The notes under the pieces: model-generated | The model's database searches: none | What the model was told of the DNA's origin: nothing | The model's input: only the letters and a program-made list of their open reading frames with translations | Source: Apus apus | Lineage: Eukaryota; Chordata; Aves; Apodiformes; Apodidae | Length of the DNA stretch: 64,000 bases | Direction: 5' to 3' | Assembly: GCF_020740795.1 (NCBI RefSeq) | Contig: NC_067304.1 | Location: forward strand, 3,710,056 to 3,774,055 | Program-made: the position numbers and the translations under genes | Shown: positions 59,961 through 64,000 of the stretch, piece after piece | Layout: every line of letters begins with the position of its first letter | How positions within the stretch are numbered: position 1 is the stretch's first letter

Positions 59961-61270
59961 AGCCAATTCCCTGCCTCGGCTTTTTCCAGCTGCACCCACT
60001 GGTTGTGGAGATGCCAAATGAGGCCTAGGCCATAGGAGGAGAACGTGTTTTTGCTGGGGATCACATTAGAGCTGTGGCTTCAGATCCTCCCCTGGTGCAA
60101 GCCAAGGGAGGCATCTGGGGCTGTGAGACAATGGCTTGAAACAACCCCGGTTCTCTGCCAAGGAATATTAATTCAGAAATCCCATCCTGTTTTGATACTA
60201 ACTCTCTCATGGTTGATCAAAGCAAAGGCAAGAAAAGAGCTTGGCCTCCTACTGTTGCTTTAGCTTCGGGCCAGTTTCAGCAGAAGCTGGGCGAGTGCCT
60301 TTATCCTGGGCAGTGTGGCTGGCAGCTGGGCCAGCTGGTGCAGCTCCCTGTTTTGTAGTGGCTTTAAGGTGCTGCTCACATCTCCCCAACCATCAGGGCC
60401 GTGTGCTGCTCACACTGGTTCTTCTCTGCCCTCCTGCTGGGCTGGACGGAGGCAACTGAGGACGCTTGGTTCTGCTCCATGCTTGCCTTGGCTTGCTTTA
60501 CTTGCTCTGTGATCGAGCACGTCCTCTGCGCTGCTGCCACCTCCTCCTGGATCCCGCTATTCCTCCAGCCTGGCTTTTGGCTGGAGGGAAGCACTGGGGC
60601 CTGGGGTTTCTGCCCTCATTCCTCACCTCAAATGCTCCTCAGGCAGTGAGACAGAAGTGGTTATGGCCGTGTACTCCTCACCTGTCTGGGACAGCGCAGG
60701 CACATTCTCCCTACACGCTTCAGGGATCTCTGGAAACAATTTGGCCCTGTCCAGGGAACAATGATCTGTGAATGTGTCTCAAGGAAGGAAATGTGGTGAT
60801 GGAAACCTGCTGGGGAGTGGGGACCCCCTGTGTAGGGGGCCAGATCCCACCCTGTACTGAAGGCAGGACAGGAAGGGCCAGACAGCAGGGATGGGTGACG
60901 GGTGACTGATCCGAGTCACTCCGGGTCAGCAGGAACGCAGCTCCCCCGCTGCTGGAGCAGCCAGTGCCCGTGCTGGGCCGGTGCCCCGGCAGAACCCCCG
61001 GGAGCGGGGGGCCCGCCGGGTTCCTTGAGCCGCTTGCGGTTCCGTGGACCCGGGAGCAGCCGCGGGACCCCGACATCAGCTTCCCCGCGCCGATCCGCGA
61101 TCTGGAGGGGTTTGTACCCCTCAGGACGTCCCGAGAAGCCCTTGCTCTGTCCTCCCGTCCCAAGGACCGCCACCTCCCGTGGGAACCCGCGACCCACCCC
61201 ACCCCCCCGACACCCGCAGCCCACGGGTGCCGTGGAGCAGGGGGGTGCGGAGAGCAGGGGCGGGCCGAGC
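59961..61270. other. BTG2 upstream region, no gene seen
   Basis: No exon recognised. CpG content rises from about 60940 onward as the BTG2 promoter island begins. Overlapping long frames on both strands at 60720-61605 come from GC-rich, stop-poor DNA. Confidence 0.45.
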
Positions 61271-61274
61271 TGCG

Positions 61275-61345
61275 GCCCCATCCTCCCCCTCCTCCTCCTC
61301 CTCCTCCCCATCCTCCTCCCCCTCCTCCCCGACCACCCCCAAAAT
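61275..61345. repeat. Pyrimidine-rich (CCTCCT)n tract in the BTG2 promoter
   Basis: About 70 bases almost entirely of C and T on the plus strand (repeated CCTCCTC with CCCC runs), 260-330 bp upstream of the ATG. The minus strand is G-rich and could form G-quadruplex or triplex structure. Confidence 0.85.
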
Positions 61346-61390
61346 ACCGCTCCCGTAACTCGCCCCGCGCCGCGCGTGTCATCGCGGCGG

Positions 61391-61497
61391 TGACGTCACT
61401 CCTTCCGCGGGGGGCCAGACGTCATTTGCATACACCGCCCGCTCAGCCAATGGCGGCCGCCCGGCCGATGACGCCTCCCCGCGCTCCCCTATTTAAG
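61391..61497 (+). promoter_or_regulatory. BTG2 core promoter: CRE, octamer, CCAAT, TATA
   Basis: A perfect palindromic CRE, TGACGTCA, lies at 61391-61398. GACGTCAT near 61419 runs into an octamer ATTTGCAT (61424-61431). CCAAT is at 61447-61451, a TGACGC half-site at about 61469, and a TATA-like TATTTAAG at 61490-61497. The TATA-like box is about 105 bp before the ATG, allowing a 5' leader of roughly 80 nt. The set fits an inducible immediate-early gene. Confidence 0.8.
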
Positions 61498-61601
61498 CGG
61501 CAGCCGGAGCCCCCGGCGCAGACCCGCGTCCCGGCGGTCCCGGCGCTGCAGCCGCGCGGTTCCCGCCCCGGTTCCCACCCCCTCGGTTCCCACCTCTCGC
61601 C

Positions 61602-63111
61602 ATGAGCCAGCGACAGAGCTCTCGCCGCGGCGGCTCCCGGCCCGACATGGTGCCCGAGATCGCCGCCGCCGTCGGCTTCGTCTCCAGCCTGTTGCGGACG
61701 CGGGGCTGTGTCAGCGAGCAGCAGCTGCAGGTTTTCAGCGGGGCGCTGCGGGAGGCGCTGGCAGGTGAGGCGAGGGGCTGGGGGAGAGGTTGGCTTTGTA
61801 GGGAGGATGGTCCGAGGTGAGAAAAGTCTCCGCCTGTCCTTCTGCTCCCCATCGGGACTAGGTGTGCACTGGTGTGCTTCCCTGTGTTAACTCCCAGGAC
61901 CTGGTGTCCTTCTGTGGGTGCCCAGCGGTGTCCTCTTGGCTTGGGCACCTATCTGTGTCCTTTCCTGGTGCCCAGCTGTGTCATCCTTGGTGCTGGATAC
62001 CCGTTTCTGCCTTTGGGTGCCCGCTAGGGACTGGCAGACCCCTGTGTGCCTCCCTGGACACTTGCTTGTGTCCCTGTGGGGTCCTGGGCAAACTGTTGTC
62101 TCAGCTCAGACAGGGAGCAGATCCCCTGCCTGGTCTCTGAGGGCTTTGTGCAGCCCATCTGCTTGAAGCCCTTCTTCCTGGGGCTTGATACGAACCATCT
62201 AAAGCTTCTCTGTGTGCCCTGTCCCCTGGCAAGAAGTGCTCAGCCCCTGTGTCAGTGGAGCTTGGTGCCCCCCTCCCTTTGTCTGGGGCTCAGCCCTAAC
62301 TGGGTGGTTCAAGGGTGTCCTCCCAGCCTTGTTATCAGCGCTCAGAAGGGATAGTTTGTTTCTCTCTGCTGAGATAAGGGGTAATGAAGTGCCTCTGAAC
62401 TTAGAGAATGACTTGGATGTTACTCCCTGACCGCTGCTTTGTCGGTGGTGATACGGTATCTTCCCCGGCCACCCCAGTGGTCAGGGCAAGAAGGTGTTTG
62501 GGTCCCAGCACTGCAGCCCCCGTGGCACCATCCTGGCTGAGGTTTCTAGGACCTGAAGAGCTGTGCTTCTCCTCCCTGGAGCAAGCAGCAGCTGGATAGT
62601 TGAGCACTGGGCTCCGGAGCCTCCGTCTGGTGGAGGCAGCCAAAGGAGGGCTCTGTTCCCCCGCCTACAGCGAGGTGTGGGACCCCCTCGGGACTGCAGC
62701 AGGACACAGACCTCCACAGCTGCCGCACGCCTGCTCACCCACCACTCTTCCCTTCTCGCTTCCCTTGCAGAGCACTACAAGCACCACTGGTTTCCTGAGA
62801 AGCCGTTCAAAGGCTCCGGGTACCGCTGCATCCGGATCAATCACAAAATGGACCCCATTATCTGCAAGGCAGCGAGCCAGATCGGACTCAGCCTCCCACA
62901 GCTCTACCAGCTCCTGCCCAGTGAGCTCACCCTCTGGGTGGATCCCTACGAGGTCTCCTACCGCATCGGGGAGGACGGCTCCATCTGTGTCTTGTACGAA
63001 GCAACTGCCACAAAACCTGTGAGCTCCTATGGGATGCTTACCTGTAAGAACCAGATGATGTTAGGTCGCACCAGTCCTTCCAAAAACTACATCATGACTG
63101 TCTCCAGCTAA
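61602..63111 (+). CDS. BTG2: BTG2, antiproliferative BTG/TOB-family protein
   Basis: Adaptor that recruits the CCR4-NOT deadenylase (through CNOT7/CNOT8) and restrains proliferation; in mammals it is a p53-induced immediate-early gene. Exons 61602-61764 and 62771-63111, one GT-AG intron in phase 1; 504 nt, 167 aa plus stop (human 158). BTG box A is around 57-85 ([20 protein letters not shown]), box B around 103-123 ([20 protein letters not shown]), and the C-terminal [12 protein letters not shown] keeps the Ser-Pro site. The CNOT7-contact residues known in human as Y65, W103 and D105 correspond to Y72, W110 and D112. The N terminus [20 protein letters not shown] is seven residues longer than MSHGKGTDMLPEI. 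Start choice: the only in-frame ATG ahead of the conserved domain with promoter spacing; a second ATG at codon 16 would give a protein starting at [10 protein letters not shown]. Two-exon structure matches the family. Confidence 0.97.
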
Positions 63112-64000
63112 ATACTCCTCTTGTCCTTACACTGCCAAGACACAGGCTACTGTATACCTCACCTGAGGATCTATTTTTAAGATGAAGATCTATTTATATT
63201 TTTTAAAAAAATCCAAGAAAATCCAAAATTAAAATGTTGGACACCACTTTGAGCAGAAGTGGTGGTCTAGGTGCCTTTTTTAAAGCTGTTGCAAGCTTAT
63301 GAGTTTTTATTATGAAGCCGATATCTACCTAATTAGTGTTGGATGGCAATTTTGGGCTGGCTTGCTTACTTGGGCAGCTTGGAATGGAGGAAGAGGGGGA
63401 AGAGCCAGGCTGGGAAGTGTGGTTTGGTGGTGGGAGATGTCTGTGTCACCTTGTCACCATCCTGGTACCCAACAGTATTGCTGTATTGCCAAGTATTGCA
63501 GTTCTGTTGGAGAAGGGATGAAGGAGTTGCTGTCTTTCCTCCACTAATTTCTTCACTCTCCAGCTGGTCTGATCTCCCTGGGGCCTGGATATAGTGTTTG
63601 AGAGAACCTTGCCTCAGGGCTGGGGACTCTGGGATCCTTCACCTTTGCTTTTGCACATCTCTGGATGCACTCCATGTTGCAGCTCTGCTCTGCCCCACTC
63701 CCAGCACAAAGCAAGGGGAAGCATGGCCTTTCTGCAACCCCCTCCAACTCTCCTGTCTGCTGCTGGACTGAAGGGGTCATGTAGATCTTGGTGTCCTGTG
63801 AAGTGGAGCAAGGCAGAGATGCATTGGGGGTCAGACTGTGCAGAGGAGGTCCCAAAGATGACTATTGCAGCCACTGTGGTGGCACTGGAGTGCTGTGGTT
63901 GTTCCTGGTGCTCCCCAGTACCTGGTGATCACCAGGGATGTGCACTGAGCTCCAGACCCTGAACCCAGCACTGAACTGCTGTGAATTACGAAGCCTTTCT
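63112..64000 (+). other. BTG2 3' untranslated region (at least its start)
   Basis: After the stop the sequence holds U-rich and AU-rich motifs (CTATTTTTAAG, CTATTTATATTTTTT at about 63169-63205) and an ATTAAA at 63228-63233 that could serve as a proximal poly(A) signal. The mammalian BTG2 3' UTR is about 2 kb, so the transcript may run beyond the window. No other exon is seen. Confidence 0.6.
63228..63233 (+). terminator. Possible proximal BTG2 poly(A) signal
   Basis: ATTAAA, a common variant signal, 117 bases after the stop and just after AU-rich sequence. A distal site outside the window is equally possible. Confidence 0.4.

Noticed and set aside
60720-61605. Overlapping long frames around the BTG2 promoter
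   Set aside because: Low-complexity Gly/Arg or Pro-rich translations of CpG-island DNA; no family resemblance.
1-64000. CRISPR arrays, bacterial operons, tRNA or rRNA genes
   Set aside because: The DNA is avian nuclear sequence. No direct-repeat/spacer array was found, and no tRNA B-box context or rRNA segment was recognised.

Overview
The window is nuclear DNA from a bird. It carries several CR1 retroposon 3' ends, compact intron-containing vertebrate genes, and a gene order combining neighbours from human 6p21 (TAF8), 1p13 (PIFO next to CHIA) and 1q32 (BTG2 next to CHIT1). From memory, that mix fits the chromosome corresponding to chicken chromosome 26. Five protein-coding genes could be assembled exon by exon; for each, splice sites and reading phases are consistent from start codon to stop codon.

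Layout. Bases 1-20370 hold no gene I recognise, only CR1 fragments. TAF8 (+, 20575-25470, 8 exons, 303 codons) starts in a CpG island with ZNF143-, NRF1- and YY1-like motifs and a 19-bp GC-rich tandem repeat; its first intron holds a perfect (GGGTCT)12 array and a roughly 43-bp minisatellite. Tail to tail with it lies PIFO/pitchfork (-, 31734-28790, 6 exons, 197 codons), with RFX X-box-like palindromes at its first exon. Upstream of PIFO are two chitinase-family genes on the minus strand: a three-exon gene encoding only a signal peptide, a Thr-rich linker and a CBM14 chitin-binding domain (33335-32286, 124 codons), and a ten-exon acidic-chitinase-like gene encoding only signal peptide plus GH18 catalytic domain (40224-36869, 384 codons). 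BTG2 (+, 61602-63111, 2 exons, 167 codons) is at the right end with a CRE/octamer/CCAAT/TATA promoter. Bases 42150-61380 are otherwise gene-poor, with an orphan CpG-rich block containing a 34-bp minisatellite at 46380-46740.

Main discovery. The chitinase/PIFO region is a tandem duplication whose two copies decayed in complementary ways. The right copy (about 35660-40749) kept the catalytic exons, but has an in-frame stop in exon 10, an internally deleted chitin-binding exon, and only a broken PIFO exon 3. The left copy (about 28790-33704) lost catalytic exons 3-10 by a deletion that joined intron 2 to intron 10, yet kept signal peptide, chitin-binding exon and intact PIFO. One two-domain enzyme is thus represented by a catalytic-only gene and a binding-only gene, each with its own TATA promoter and poly(A) signal. 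A 195-bp segment 98.5% identical between copies lies upstream of both promoters, far more similar than the surrounding duplicated sequence.

The linkage PIFO - chitinases - BTG2 joins two arrangements that are separate in human (CHIA-PIFO and CHIT1-BTG2) and may reflect the ancestral order. All calls come from reading the sequence and from remembered family sequences; no database search or transcript evidence was available.
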